DNA of 64,000 bases from Gammaproteobacteria bacterium. GTDB lineage: Bacteria > Pseudomonadota > Gammaproteobacteria > Chromatiales > Chromatiaceae. Location of the stretch: contig JAGRGP010000011.1 in assembly GCA_020445415.1 (NCBI GenBank), positions 1-64,000 on the forward strand, written 5' to 3'. Numbering within the stretch: position 1 is the first letter of the stretch; every line of letters starts with the position of its first letter. The position numbers and the translations under genes were made by a program. The notes beneath the pieces were generated by a model that did not search any database, was not told where the DNA came from, and saw only the letters and a list, made by a program, of their open reading frames with translations. Shown here in pieces: positions 38,626-47,689 of the stretch.

Positions 38626-39935
38626 CCGGACAAATGTTCGACCCGAATACGCACCACCTGCCCCTTGACCGAATCCAGTTGCTCGATCTTGGCGATGGCT
38701 TCCTTCATATCCCCCTCCCTGACTTGCCGTGTCAATAAGATGAGGGCGATCTCCCCGCCTTCCCTGGTCGGCTCTTTTTGTTGTATCGCCTCGATACTGA
38801 TCCGTGCCTGACCCAGAATACCGGCAATCTCCGCCATGACACCCGGTTCATCCACCACCCTCAATCGCAAATAAAAAGCCGTTCTCACCTCGTCAATAGG
38901 CAAGACTGGTACATTGCTCAGCTCACCTGGCTGAAACGCCAGATGGGGTACCCGGTTTTCGGGATCGGTGGTCAAGGCACGCACCACGTCCACCAGGTCG
39001 GCCACCACTGCGGAAGCAGTGGGCTCGGATCCCGCCCCAGCGCCATAGTAGAGGGTTGGTCCCACGGCATCACCCTTAACCAAAACAGCATTCATCACAC
39101 CATCGACATTAGCGATCAGCCGCCGTTCGGGAATCAGCGTGGGGTGCACCCTAAGCTCCACTCCCTGAGCCGTCTTACGGGCGATTCCCAGGTGTTTGAT
39201 TCGATAACCCAGTACTTCCGCGTGAACTACGTCTTGGGGCTCGACCTGGGTGATGCCCTCTATATAGGTTCTGTCAAACTGCAATGGGATGCCGAATGCG
39301 ATGGACCCCAAGATAGTGAGCTTATGGGCAGCATCTATCCCCTCGACATCGAAGGTTGGATCAGCTTCCGCATAGCCGAGTGATTGAGCCTCTGCCAACA
39401 CCTCCGTGAATGCCCGGCCTTTGTCGCGCATTTCGCTGAGGATAAAATTGCCGGTGCCATTGATAATACCCGCCACCCACTCGATACGGTTTGCCGCCAA
39501 CCCTTCGCGCATCGCCTTGATAATGGGTATTCCTCCGGCTACGGCGGCTTCGAAGGCCACTGTCACCCCCTTCCGCTGGGCCGCGGAAAATATCTCGTTG
39601 CCATGCAACGCGATCAACGCCTTATTGGCGGTGACCACATGCTTGCCGTTGGCAATGGCCCGCAACACCAGCTCCTTGGCCGGACTGTAGCCCCCAATCA
39701 ACTCGATAACGATAGCTACCGCTGGATCATCGACCACCTCGAAGGCATCCTCGGTGACAAGCATGTTGTCCAGGCCACGGATCGCGCGAGGATCGTACTC
39801 GCGGGCAGCGGCATGAGTAATCAAAATACCCCGGCCAGCCCTGCGGGCAATCTCTTCCGCGTTACGTATCAAGACGTTTACGGTGCCGCCACCCACGGTG
39901 CCCAATCCTAGAATACCTACTTTGACCGGTTCCAA
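38622..39935 (-). CDS. hom: Homoserine dehydrogenase
   Basis: NAD(P)-dependent reduction of aspartate semialdehyde to homoserine, shared by threonine and methionine synthesis. In 437 residues there is a Rossmann motif GLGTVGGGTVNVL, the catalytic region with GTGNFILSEM and FDVEGIDAAHKLTIL, and a C-terminal ACT domain (VVDEPGVMAEIAGILGQ) that normally mediates threonine inhibition. It is a stand-alone enzyme, not fused to aspartokinase. It follows alaC by 90 nt. Confidence 0.96.
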   Translation of the reverse strand: MEPVKVGILGLGTVGGGTVNVLIRNAEEIARRAGRGILITHAAAREYDPRAIRGLDNMLVTEDAFEVVDDPAVAIVIELIGGYSPAKELVLRAIANGKHVVTANKALIALHGNEIFSAAQRKGVTVAFEAAVAGGIPIIKAMREGLAANRIEWVAGIINGTGNFILSEMRDKGRAFTEVLAEAQSLGYAEADPTFDVEGIDAAHKLTILGSIAFGIPLQFDRTYIEGITQVEPQDVVHAEVLGYRIKHLGIARKTAQGVELRVHPTLIPERRLIANVDGVMNAVLVKGDAVGPTLYYGAGAGSEPTASAVVADLVDVVRALTTDPENRVPHLAFQPGELSNVPVLPIDEVRTAFYLRLRVVDEPGVMAEIAGILGQARISIEAIQQKEPTREGGEIALILLTRQVREGDMKEAIAKIEQLDSVKGQVVRIRVEHLSG

Positions 39936-40025
39936 ATCGCTTCTCCTCGACTACTGATGGTCTAGCGGACCAATCCTTAAAACAGACTCTGGCAACCCAA
40001 CCCGATCACCTGGCCTATCTAAGGG

Positions 40026-41231
40026 CTAGGCTCCCGGCTTAACATCCTTGCGAATCATATCCCGAATTCCCCGAATAGCCTGACGTGTCCGGTGCTCGTT
40101 CTCGATCAATCCAAAACGAACATGATCATCACCATGTTTCCCAAACCCGATGCCGGGCGATACCGCAACCTTGGCTTCGAGCAGCAGTTTCTTGGAGAAC
40201 TCCAGTGATCCTGATTCGCGGTACTGCTCAGGGATGCGAGCCCAAACAAACATGGTAGCCCTTGGCTTCTCGACCTCCCATCCGGCGGCATTTAATCCAT
40301 CGCATAAAACGTCGCGTCGTCGCTCGTACATGCCCCGGATATCGGCTACACACTGCTGAGGACCCTCCAGGGCCGTGATCGCCGCGATTTGTATCGGAGT
40401 AAACATTCCGTAATCCAGGTAAGACTTCATACGGGCTAACGCCGCTACCAGGGTTCGGTTTCCCACCATGAACCCGACCCGCCAGCCGGGCATGTTGTAA
40501 CTCTTGGACAACGAAAAAAACTCGACGGCAATTTCCTTGGCCCCGGGCACCTGCAGAATGGATGGCGCCACATATCCATCGAAGACGATATCGGCGTAGG
40601 CGATATCGTGGATTACCCATATGTTGTACTCGCGGGCGATTGCCACAACCTTCTCAAAAAAATCCAAATCGACACATTGAGTAGTCGGATTACTGGGAAA
40701 ATTGAGAACCAGCATCTTGGGGCGTGGCCAGCTCTCGATTATCGCCTCCTCCAACTTGGCGAAGAAATCGATCCCGGGCCAGATCGGCACATGGCGAATA
40801 TCCGCGCCCGCAATGACGAAGCCATAAGGATGAATTGGGTATGACGGATTAGGCACCAGCACCGAATCTCCCGGTTCTACGCAGGCCAGCGACAGATGGG
40901 CCAGCCCTTCCTTCGAACCGATAGTGACGATGGCCTCGGTCTCGGGGTCCAAATCCACCGCGAAGCGCTGCCGATACCAGTTGCAAATTGCCCGCCTCAG
41001 GCGTGGGATCCCCTTTGACATCGAATACCGGTGAGTATCCTTACGCTGTGATGCCTCCACCAGCTTGTCGACAATATGCTTCGGGGTGGGCTGATCCGGA
41101 TTCCCCATGCCAAAATCGATAATATCTTCTCCACGGGCTCGTGCCGCTGCCTTCAATTCGTTAACTATATTGAAAACATAGGGTGGCAAGCGACTGATTC
41201 TATGGAATTCTTCCATTTCTGGCGTGGACAC
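40026..41231 (-). CDS. alaC: Alanine transaminase AlaC-like aminotransferase
   Basis: Fold type I PLP aminotransferase of 401 residues, probably glutamate-pyruvate transaminase. The PLP lysine is in [17 protein letters not shown], the substrate Arg block is [13 protein letters not shown], and the N-terminus has [14 protein letters not shown]. The GTG start has an AGAGG ribosome site; an ATG five codons in lacks one. A TTGACA at 41304-41309 on the minus strand suggests a promoter, with a weak -10. An Mth938-like gene lies divergently beside it, a neighbour I associate with alaC in related bacteria. Confidence 0.9.
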   Translation of the reverse strand: MSTPEMEEFHRISRLPPYVFNIVNELKAAARARGEDIIDFGMGNPDQPTPKHIVDKLVEASQRKDTHRYSMSKGIPRLRRAICNWYRQRFAVDLDPETEAIVTIGSKEGLAHLSLACVEPGDSVLVPNPSYPIHPYGFVIAGADIRHVPIWPGIDFFAKLEEAIIESWPRPKMLVLNFPSNPTTQCVDLDFFEKVVAIAREYNIWVIHDIAYADIVFDGYVAPSILQVPGAKEIAVEFFSLSKSYNMPGWRVGFMVGNRTLVAALARMKSYLDYGMFTPIQIAAITALEGPQQCVADIRGMYERRRDVLCDGLNAAGWEVEKPRATMFVWARIPEQYRESGSLEFSKKLLLEAKVAVSPGIGFGKHGDDHVRFGLIENEHRTRQAIRGIRDMIRKDVKPGA

Positions 41232-41472
41232 TTCCGGTAACCTCTTAGGGTAGGAGCAAGGGTGGTGTAAAAGGTGTTTAAGTTAACCGACAGCCGACTA
41301 AACTGTCAAAAGAATCACATGGATATGGGAACATCGACAAAGAGTCTCGTTTTATTGAGGCATTGAAAATCGGTTGACGCGTCCCGGGCGAAACGGTTAC
41401 AGCAGTGGCTGACAATCTCCCCAATCGCGGCATCTTTGCCAACGGGAGTCACCAACTGTTATCTTCAACAGC

Positions 41473-41853
41473 ATGAAATTTTCTGCAGCCGACCCGGCAG
41501 ATGGCTATACCATCCAAGCCTACGATAAATATGTGATCGTGATCGGAGAACGGCGCTTCACGGAAAGCCTCGTCTTGCTGCCCGATCACATTATTCCGCG
41601 CTGGAGCCCCAGGTCCGTCGAAGACCTGAGGATTGGGCATTTCCAGGAGATCTTGGAGCTGGGGCCTGATCTGCTGCTGTTGGGAACCGGAGAGACGCAG
41701 CAGTTTCCCGGCACTGATATCTATGGCGTCATCAGCGCGGCCCACCGAGGACTGGAGGTAATGACCACTCCCGCCGCCTGCCGCACCTACAATATCCTGG
41801 CTGCCGAAGGCCGGCGGGTAGCGGCGGCACTACTGATTGATCCGTCAACTTAG
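41473..41853 (+). CDS. Mth938-like (DUF498) domain protein
   Basis: A 126-residue protein of the Mth938/DUF498 family, related to the mitochondrial assembly factor NDUFAF3, though the bacterial role is unknown. Conserved blocks are YDKYVIVIGERRF, PDLLLLGTGETQQFP, GLEVMTTPAACRTYNIL and EGRRVAAALLI. It is divergent from alaC with about 240 nt between. Confidence 0.88.
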   Translation: MKFSAADPADGYTIQAYDKYVIVIGERRFTESLVLLPDHIIPRWSPRSVEDLRIGHFQEILELGPDLLLLGTGETQQFPGTDIYGVISAAHRGLEVMTTPAACRTYNILAAEGRRVAAALLIDPST

Positions 41854-41865
41854 AATCGCCTGCGA

Positions 41866-42399
41866 TCACTCATCTTCGATCACCACTGCCTCGGGATTCG
41901 GATATGCCGTGAGAATCCACTTGGGAAGCTTGTGCAGAGCGGCCTGATGCAGCGCATCGGACTCCATGAGGATCAGCACAAGCACCGTAACCATTATCGG
42001 CAACATCCCCATCCCACCCACCAACGCGTAGACCGCCTCCTTCATCAGGCCAAGCTGGGTATACCCCAGCCAACCGAAAACACAGACCACCGCAAACATC
42101 AGTAACATATAGACAAAAATCCGACTGCGTCGAGCGCAAATCTGCCAGTGGCACATCACGTACCAGCTATCACGGCCTATCGAACGCCTGGCACGCCAGA
42201 GGCAATAACCGAGTGAACCCACTGATAGCAGCGGTACCAAGGCCAACGGTTGCCAGTAGGATCTGGCAAGGCCGAGAGAAGCAACAAACCAGAGGATATG
42301 ATTCCCGATCAAATTGGTCAGAAAGATCTCATGGGGGATCTTCGCCTTTCGGGACTCCTCATTGCTAATCGCGAATTTCATCGTGAGGGAGATTCCCAC
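41866..42399 (-). CDS. Hypothetical polytopic membrane protein
   Basis: A 177-residue protein with about four hydrophobic segments (near residues 28-45, 50-70, 92-112 and 120-147) and a charged, Pro-containing C-terminus. I recognise no family. It starts either at a GTG (42399) or at an ATG six codons in (42381); neither has a good ribosome site. It lies 18 nt after a 69-residue membrane protein gene on the same strand, and the two are probably translated together. It is convergent with the Mth938-like gene. Confidence 0.65.
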   Translation of the reverse strand: MGISLTMKFAISNEESRKAKIPHEIFLTNLIGNHILWFVASLGLARSYWQPLALVPLLSVGSLGYCLWRARRSIGRDSWYVMCHWQICARRSRIFVYMLLMFAVVCVFGWLGYTQLGLMKEAVYALVGGMGMLPIMVTVLVLILMESDALHQAALHKLPKWILTAYPNPEAVVIEDE

Positions 42400-42417
42400 C
42401 CCACCATTGGCACCAAC

Positions 42418-42627
42418 TCAATGGAAGTGCGGATCCTCGGGAATATCCGTTTCTCCCGGGGATTTGGTGGACCCAGAAAGGGCCTTTTTACGCTCCTGAT
42501 TTTTGGAGTAGAAGTAGACAATGAGGTTTTTCGAACCGAACATTAACCCAAGAAACACCAACCCAATAAGGAAACCCACCCAGGGTTTTTCCTGGAGAAT
42601 CGTAATGAACCAAATCGTGTTGCCCAT
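42418..42627 (-). CDS. Small hypothetical membrane protein, 69 residues
   Basis: One strong transmembrane segment (VGFLIGLVFLGLMFGSKNLIVYFY), then a basic and Ser/Pro-rich cytoplasmic-type tail (SKNQERKKALSGSTKSPGE). The ATG has an AGGT-type ribosome site. It is upstream partner of the 177-residue membrane protein gene. No family recognised. Confidence 0.6.
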   Translation of the reverse strand: MGNTIWFITILQEKPWVGFLIGLVFLGLMFGSKNLIVYFYSKNQERKKALSGSTKSPGETDIPEDPHFH

Positions 42628-42731
42628 CGTACCTGCACTGTCCGTATCAAGCTACTGTAAAATAAATTATCGCTACCAGCCGGCCCCAATAGCCATGACA
42701 TCCATCAACGCTCCAGATCCTACGCTACTCA

Positions 42732-43418
42732 ATGGATAAGAAACACTTTTTGATGATATCCGGAATCACGCTGATCGCCCTGGCACTGGCGATCCTGTTA
42801 CCAGGTGGCCGCCCGGTTCAGGACAACCCAAGACTACCCTGGCTGATCGAAATCGACCCACATGGACAGACCAGGGTCTTCGGCCTCACCCTGGGGACGA
42901 GTACCTTGCAACAGGCTCGCCAGGAGTTACAGCAACCGGGTGAGGTCAGCCTTTTTTCGACACCGGAGGGGCACTTCATGGTAGAAGCGTATTTTCAAAG
43001 ATTACACTTGAGTGGGATCCGGGCAGACATGGTGCTAACCCTGGATCTGGACCAATCCCGGCTTGCGGAAATGTATGATAGGGGGTTGCGTATCAGTCAG
43101 TTGGAGAGCGGCGCAAAAAAGGTAAAACTCGCCGAAACAGACATGGCCAGCGTCGCCCAAGCGGCGATTCGGCACATTACCTACCTCCCTGCCGCCGACC
43201 TGGACGAGGATCTCATTCGCCGTCGGTTCGGTGAACCCATGCAACGGATCTCCGAACCGTCCGGCGTAGTGCACTGGATCTATCCCCAGAAAGGACTTGA
43301 TATCGCTTTGAATCCAGACGGGAAAGAGATATTCCAGTACATTTCTCCCGCCCACGTCGGGGAACTGCTGAAACCACTCGAAAACCTTGAGCGGTCTCAG
43401 CCGTCAGCGGCGAACTAA
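42732..43418 (+). CDS. Hypothetical membrane-anchored protein
   Basis: A 228-residue protein with a single N-terminal hydrophobic anchor or uncleaved signal (FLMISGITLIALALAILLPGG) and a mostly soluble remainder, probably periplasmic. Blocks include FGLTLGTSTLQQARQEL, YFQRLHLSGIRADMVLTL and VVHWIYPQKGLDIALNPDGKE. I recall no named function. It is divergent from the small membrane protein pair and convergent with the next gene, with 2 nt between stops. Confidence 0.7.
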   Translation: MDKKHFLMISGITLIALALAILLPGGRPVQDNPRLPWLIEIDPHGQTRVFGLTLGTSTLQQARQELQQPGEVSLFSTPEGHFMVEAYFQRLHLSGIRADMVLTLDLDQSRLAEMYDRGLRISQLESGAKKVKLAETDMASVAQAAIRHITYLPAADLDEDLIRRRFGEPMQRISEPSGVVHWIYPQKGLDIALNPDGKEIFQYISPAHVGELLKPLENLERSQPSAAN

Positions 43419-43420
43419 AC

Positions 43421-43777
43421 TTACTCCCATTGCACGGGATTCTGGACGTAACTGGGTTCAACGCCTTCATCCATCTCACCCAACGGCCGCATAAATGTAT
43501 ATTTGAGCGGGCCCGATACCCATGCTCGACCCGCCTGCTCCGCGTTGCCCGCAGGAACGGAAACCGGCAGTGCCAATACCCAACCGGCCGCCCCTAGCAA
43601 TGAATAACCAAGGGTCAGGGGACGCACGATGAACGCATCTGCAGCCATTTCGAGACCGCTGGGTTCGGTGCTATAGTCAAAAATGCTCCCTGTCTGATTA
43701 GTGGTACCCGCGAGGGCCTGGGTCCCGATACCTGCGACCAACGCAGCCGTCAACATGAGGTTTCTCGTCATCTTCAT
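43421..43777 (-). CDS. Small exported conserved protein
   Basis: 118 residues with a signal peptide (MKMTRNLMLTAALVAGIGTQALAG). The mature part has SIFDYSTEPSGLEMAADAFIVRPLTLGYSLLGAAGWVLALPVS, with a moderately hydrophobic centre, and ends PSYVQNPVQWE. Similar short proteins are often mislabelled multidrug transporter; nothing here supports transport. I chose the ATG at 43777 over an upstream frame extension to 43822. Confidence 0.65.
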   Translation of the reverse strand: MKMTRNLMLTAALVAGIGTQALAGTTNQTGSIFDYSTEPSGLEMAADAFIVRPLTLGYSLLGAAGWVLALPVSVPAGNAEQAGRAWVSGPLKYTFMRPLGEMDEGVEPSYVQNPVQWE

Positions 43778-43911
43778 GATTTGTTCACACCACTCACAAT
43801 TGTTAGTAACCACTCGAAGCATAGCATGTTAGACAAATAATAACAGGCGGTTAGCTTCCTATTCAAAAGTAACGCATTATATTTTTCCAGTTCGTTGGTA
43901 TCCGTCAATCA

Positions 43912-45540
43912 TCAGTTCCCCGGCAGCCGGCTCCAGGGCGATGCGACGGTCGCATCCGCACGGGACAGCGCGAGGCCCTGCTGCACGGATAACAACCGGG
44001 ATATCTGGCTCCTGTGTTCGGTAGCGGCCAACCGGACACCATCTGAACCCTGTTTTTTTATTGCCTGAATTCCCGCCTGTATCGCGCGCTTAAAAGCCCG
44101 ATTCATTTTCTCGGCCACACGGGGTTTCATGCGACGTTGTAAAAGCCAGGGCAGCAACCAGGAAAGACCGATGAGCAACGCGGAATGCACAGCGAAGTCC
44201 ACGCCCAAGAAGTCACCTTGGCCCTGAGTTCCTGCATAAAAGCCGATTACGGCATGATAGATTGCCCAACCTGCCGCGGCGGTAGGCAGCAGCCAGCTCA
44301 ACTGCCCAGCAATTTTGTAGGCCAAACTCTTGAGATTTCCATCCGGCTGGGAAAGCGAGATGGCCAGCTCGCTCTCCGCACGGTTGAGAAAAGACGCCTT
44401 TACCCCCGCGCGAATGGGTTCAAGAGCCTTGCTGAAAGGCGCCAAAGGCAAATGTCTTCCGACGATCAGGTTCTCCAGCTCGTTGGTCAGATCCCGGGTA
44501 CGGGTGTCCATTCGCTCACCCCAAACCTCGCCCACCAGATCGGCCAGCGGTGCCAATGGCGGGGGTTTGGGCTCCTTAGATCGCCGCCAAGGGATCAGCC
44601 CCTCCTCGTTCGGTATAGTCTGCACCAACAGTGCCGCATTATTTGACAGTTGCACCTCAAATTCATCCAGCCGTTTAACCAGCAGCGCTTCCCAGGCAGA
44701 TACCCCTTCATCGAGAGAATAGCTGCGCAACCTGTCCAGTAACCTATCACTCAAATGGTAGAGCTCCCGCAGGCGCGCATCTGTGCCCAGCTGCTGCAGC
44801 CATTCTATTCCGTATTGCTCGATGGCGCCGTTGATGGTTTGTTCTAGGAGGTGGAAATCATCAGTCACCGCCGCTCCGGACGGATGACAGCTGGTGCGCA
44901 GTATCACGGGGTTTGGAAAACCCTCGTCTTTCAGGCGAGCGCGCAAATGGGACACCTGATCCGGACTGCCCTGATCCCACTGATTGATAATGAACAGCCA
45001 AGAGTGCAGATTGCCGCGCTGTTGCAGAAAGCGCCACCCGATATCGTCCAGGTAGCGCCCCGGGCTAACCACATAAACCAGCCAATCGATATAAGGCAAC
45101 CAGAGCTTCACCAGCTCCCGGTGCCGTTCCTCCACGCTGTCGAAATCGGGCATATCGAGCCAAGCTACCAACCGCCGGCGGTTATCCCCATGGTAGGCCA
45201 CCCGTGTTTCCTCCAGCGGCAGTTCCGCCGGCAATTCACCCAGGCGATATTCCTGATGCAAATACAGGGTGACCTCACTGGATGTAGGTCGCTGCAGACC
45301 CACACTGGCGATCTCTGCCCCCGCTAACCGATTCAGGAGGCTGCTCTTGCCGACACCGGTACCACCGAAGAACGCCACGATTAACGGGCGTTTGCCGCGC
45401 TGAGCAAATAGTGCGGCGGCTTGCTGCTGTTCTATTTCTTCGATGGGATAAGCGTCCTGTTGGGTAATCCAACCAGTCTCAAGGGCTTCGTCGATCCATG
45501 CTTTGAGTGACTGGAAGCGGTGTTCGAATCCATCATCCAT
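43912..45540 (-). CDS. Membrane-associated GTPase (second of a pair)
   Basis: A 542-residue dynamin-like or TrmE-Era-like GTPase. The P-loop is GGTGVGKSS (59-67), the third motif DMPDFD (129-134), and the fourth NQWD (186-189), so GTP specificity is intact. After a helical middle region there are two hydrophobic segments at about 425-470, then a basic, helical C-terminus. This is the layout of membrane-remodelling or stress GTPases, although no family name is certain. Its ATG lies within the end of the upstream GTPase gene (8-nt overlap), so the products are probably made together and may interact. Confidence 0.75.
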   Translation of the reverse strand: MDDGFEHRFQSLKAWIDEALETGWITQQDAYPIEEIEQQQAAALFAQRGKRPLIVAFFGGTGVGKSSLLNRLAGAEIASVGLQRPTSSEVTLYLHQEYRLGELPAELPLEETRVAYHGDNRRRLVAWLDMPDFDSVEERHRELVKLWLPYIDWLVYVVSPGRYLDDIGWRFLQQRGNLHSWLFIINQWDQGSPDQVSHLRARLKDEGFPNPVILRTSCHPSGAAVTDDFHLLEQTINGAIEQYGIEWLQQLGTDARLRELYHLSDRLLDRLRSYSLDEGVSAWEALLVKRLDEFEVQLSNNAALLVQTIPNEEGLIPWRRSKEPKPPPLAPLADLVGEVWGERMDTRTRDLTNELENLIVGRHLPLAPFSKALEPIRAGVKASFLNRAESELAISLSQPDGNLKSLAYKIAGQLSWLLPTAAAGWAIYHAVIGFYAGTQGQGDFLGVDFAVHSALLIGLSWLLPWLLQRRMKPRVAEKMNRAFKRAIQAGIQAIKKQGSDGVRLAATEHRSQISRLLSVQQGLALSRADATVASPWSRLPGN

Positions 45541-47326
45541 TGATCACTTCCCGCGGCATGACCCGCAGCTTCGGTAGGGCACTTGCCGCTCGCTCCACCA
45601 ATTCCCGGGGGATGTGCAAACACTGGTTCGCCGATAACTGGTTGGGTAACTCCAGCAACCGAGACCGCAGAATCCGCTCAAATATTCGCTCCCGTACTTG
45701 CTCTAGCTGTTTTTCACGGAGCTCTTTACCGATCTGTTTCATGTACTGGCCTACCGCGCCTTCGGCCAACAATGATGTAATGGACAGCATGGCCGGGGTT
45801 AAGATCAGATCGTTAACGCCAATGCCACCCGTCTTGACGGCCAGTACCACCGCGGCCACATCAGTGGTGGCGCGCGCGGCACGCAGGCTGTTCAGAGTAG
45901 CCGGGTGTTGCCGCAGATGCTGGTAAAGGCGCCGCCCGGCGGCTTCGATCTCCGCTTCGAAATCTTCCTGATATTCCTTTACCGCCACGGCTGCCGCTGC
46001 CCTGATTTCCGGTTCCTGTTGGTCATATAAGGCAATGACGCCCTGCCACCACAAGTAACTGGGACCACCGGTCGAGGCGGGTAACTGCCGGTTGAGCCGG
46101 CTACGCAGGTTCACCGACAGGTGAGCAATGGCCTCTTCCAGTATCTCGCCTTCCGGCTCTCCCTTGCCCGCTCCCCCACCGGGGGACCACCGGCTACCCA
46201 GTACATCCCGTAACTTGCGCACTGGCCAAGTCAGCACCGATCTGACGCGTGCGACCGCTGGCGCGATTCCGGGTATTTCGAGCAGCTGGAGCAACTGATA
46301 AATAGCCCGCTGCAGGGTATCGGATGAGCGTGGATTATCGAGATAGTCGCGCTGATAAAGCGAGAGCGCATCCTCCAGTTCTGCACGCACCACCGCATCC
46401 CATTGCTCCGTGGCGGAGATCTCGAGCTGCACTGCGGCTGTCCAGCTCTCCCAATGGCGAGCCAAAAAATCATAGATCAGCCTGGCGGATCTCGGCGCCG
46501 GAGATCGTGGAACCAGGGCAGCGATTCGCTCGACCAAGGCGCTCGCCTCCCCGGTATCTTCCAATCTTCCCTCGCCAGCTGGGATATATGGCAAAGCCGC
46601 CATACCCGAGCAGCTGATCCCAGCCTCATCCATGCGCTGTTGCAACGCGGCCAGTAGAGTGGCTTGCTCGCCCACATGCACCTTGTTCAAGCATACGAAC
46701 AACGGGATCTCCATCGCGGAGACCAATCCAAGCATTTGCCAAACTGATCGATCCGCGTACTTTTCCCGGCAAACAACCAGCACGATAACATCGGCGAGGG
46801 CACAGATTCCGGGTACAGTTTCCCGATACTCACGGGAACTGACAGAATCGAAATCCGGGGTATCCCAAACAATCACGGGGACATCGGTAAATGGGACCTT
46901 GTCACCGATCTGGGTAAAGGAATACACAGCGTTTCGCGCCACCTCCTGATCGGTGTCCGCCTCGACCCGGCTCCAGTTGATCAACATGCGCTCCAGGCAC
47001 GACACCGCTCCCTCACCCAGCTCTCCGACACTAAAACCTTGTGCATACTGGGTATAACCCGCCAGCGGACTGGCCTCCGCCATGTTGCTGCCAAGGAGAA
47101 GATTGACCGCGGTGCTCTTGCCCGATTGGGTCGGGCCGATCACCATCACTTGCGGCGGCAGGGTACAATCGCCGAGCCGTTGTGCCTGATGGCGAAGCAG
47201 CGCATTGGCATAGTTGAGCGACGACCCTGTCTCCCGATCCGTCGCGGTATCACCGGGGCGGAGCAGCGCTTGCCGGTTCTGTAGCAGACTTAGAAACTCA
47301 CTAATATCATGGACCAGGGATTGCAT
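45533..47326 (-). CDS. Large GTPase (first of a pair)
   Basis: A 597-residue protein. The N-terminal G domain has P-loop GPTQSGKST (64-72) and DTPDFD (155-160), but the fourth motif reads NKVH (214-217), with His for the Asp that selects guanine. A long helical region follows, then a hydrophobic, Gly-rich segment at about 500-545 (VAAVVLAVKTGGIGVNDLILTPAMLSITSLL) and a charged helical end. The frame is open to 47548, but residues before the ATG at 47326 look non-coding. It overlaps the second GTPase gene by 8 nt. ccoS lies 130 nt upstream on the same strand. Confidence 0.75.
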   Translation of the reverse strand: MQSLVHDISEFLSLLQNRQALLRPGDTATDRETGSSLNYANALLRHQAQRLGDCTLPPQVMVIGPTQSGKSTAVNLLLGSNMAEASPLAGYTQYAQGFSVGELGEGAVSCLERMLINWSRVEADTDQEVARNAVYSFTQIGDKVPFTDVPVIVWDTPDFDSVSSREYRETVPGICALADVIVLVVCREKYADRSVWQMLGLVSAMEIPLFVCLNKVHVGEQATLLAALQQRMDEAGISCSGMAALPYIPAGEGRLEDTGEASALVERIAALVPRSPAPRSARLIYDFLARHWESWTAAVQLEISATEQWDAVVRAELEDALSLYQRDYLDNPRSSDTLQRAIYQLLQLLEIPGIAPAVARVRSVLTWPVRKLRDVLGSRWSPGGGAGKGEPEGEILEEAIAHLSVNLRSRLNRQLPASTGGPSYLWWQGVIALYDQQEPEIRAAAAVAVKEYQEDFEAEIEAAGRRLYQHLRQHPATLNSLRAARATTDVAAVVLAVKTGGIGVNDLILTPAMLSITSLLAEGAVGQYMKQIGKELREKQLEQVRERIFERILRSRLLELPNQLSANQCLHIPRELVERAASALPKLRVMPREVING

Positions 47327-47456
47327 CGGCAGAGCATATACGGATTGACGCCGCTTTGTCACATACGACGCTGCGTTGGGCAATCCATGTGCCGCGAAGG
47401 TACAGCTAGCGTGGTTGCCTGTAGGTGAGGAACTCCCCGTGCTGGGGTAGCAAAGA

Positions 47457-47678
47457 TCATCCGGGCTTAGAGGGATCGCCGTCAGCCTGCGTGTTTTCCT
47501 CGGGCTCCTGCAAACTCGGTTTCGGCGGGCCGGAATCGAGGTCGTCATCCATCAAAATACGGTTGGCCTCTCCCTCCAAATCATCGAATTGGCCGCTCTT
47601 AGCTGCCCAAAAGAAGACTCCTACCGCGACCAACCCCAGTAGGATCATCCCCGGAATTAGACCGTAGATGACGTCCAT
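47457..47678 (-). CDS. ccoS: cbb3 oxidase maturation protein CcoS
   Basis: Small inner-membrane protein needed for cofactor insertion into cbb3 oxidase. 73 residues with one N-terminal transmembrane helix (LIPGMILLGLVAVGVFFWA) and the family signature SGQFDDLEGEANRILMDD. The tail after it is Pro/Glu-rich and longer than usual. It follows ccoI by 11 nt. Confidence 0.92.
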   Translation of the reverse strand: MDVIYGLIPGMILLGLVAVGVFFWAAKSGQFDDLEGEANRILMDDDLDSGPPKPSLQEPEENTQADGDPSKPG

Positions 47679-47689
47679 AACCGATACCT

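Noticed and set aside
43421-43777. Multidrug transporter
   Set aside because: A 118-residue exported protein with a signal peptide and no multi-helix transport core cannot support that label.
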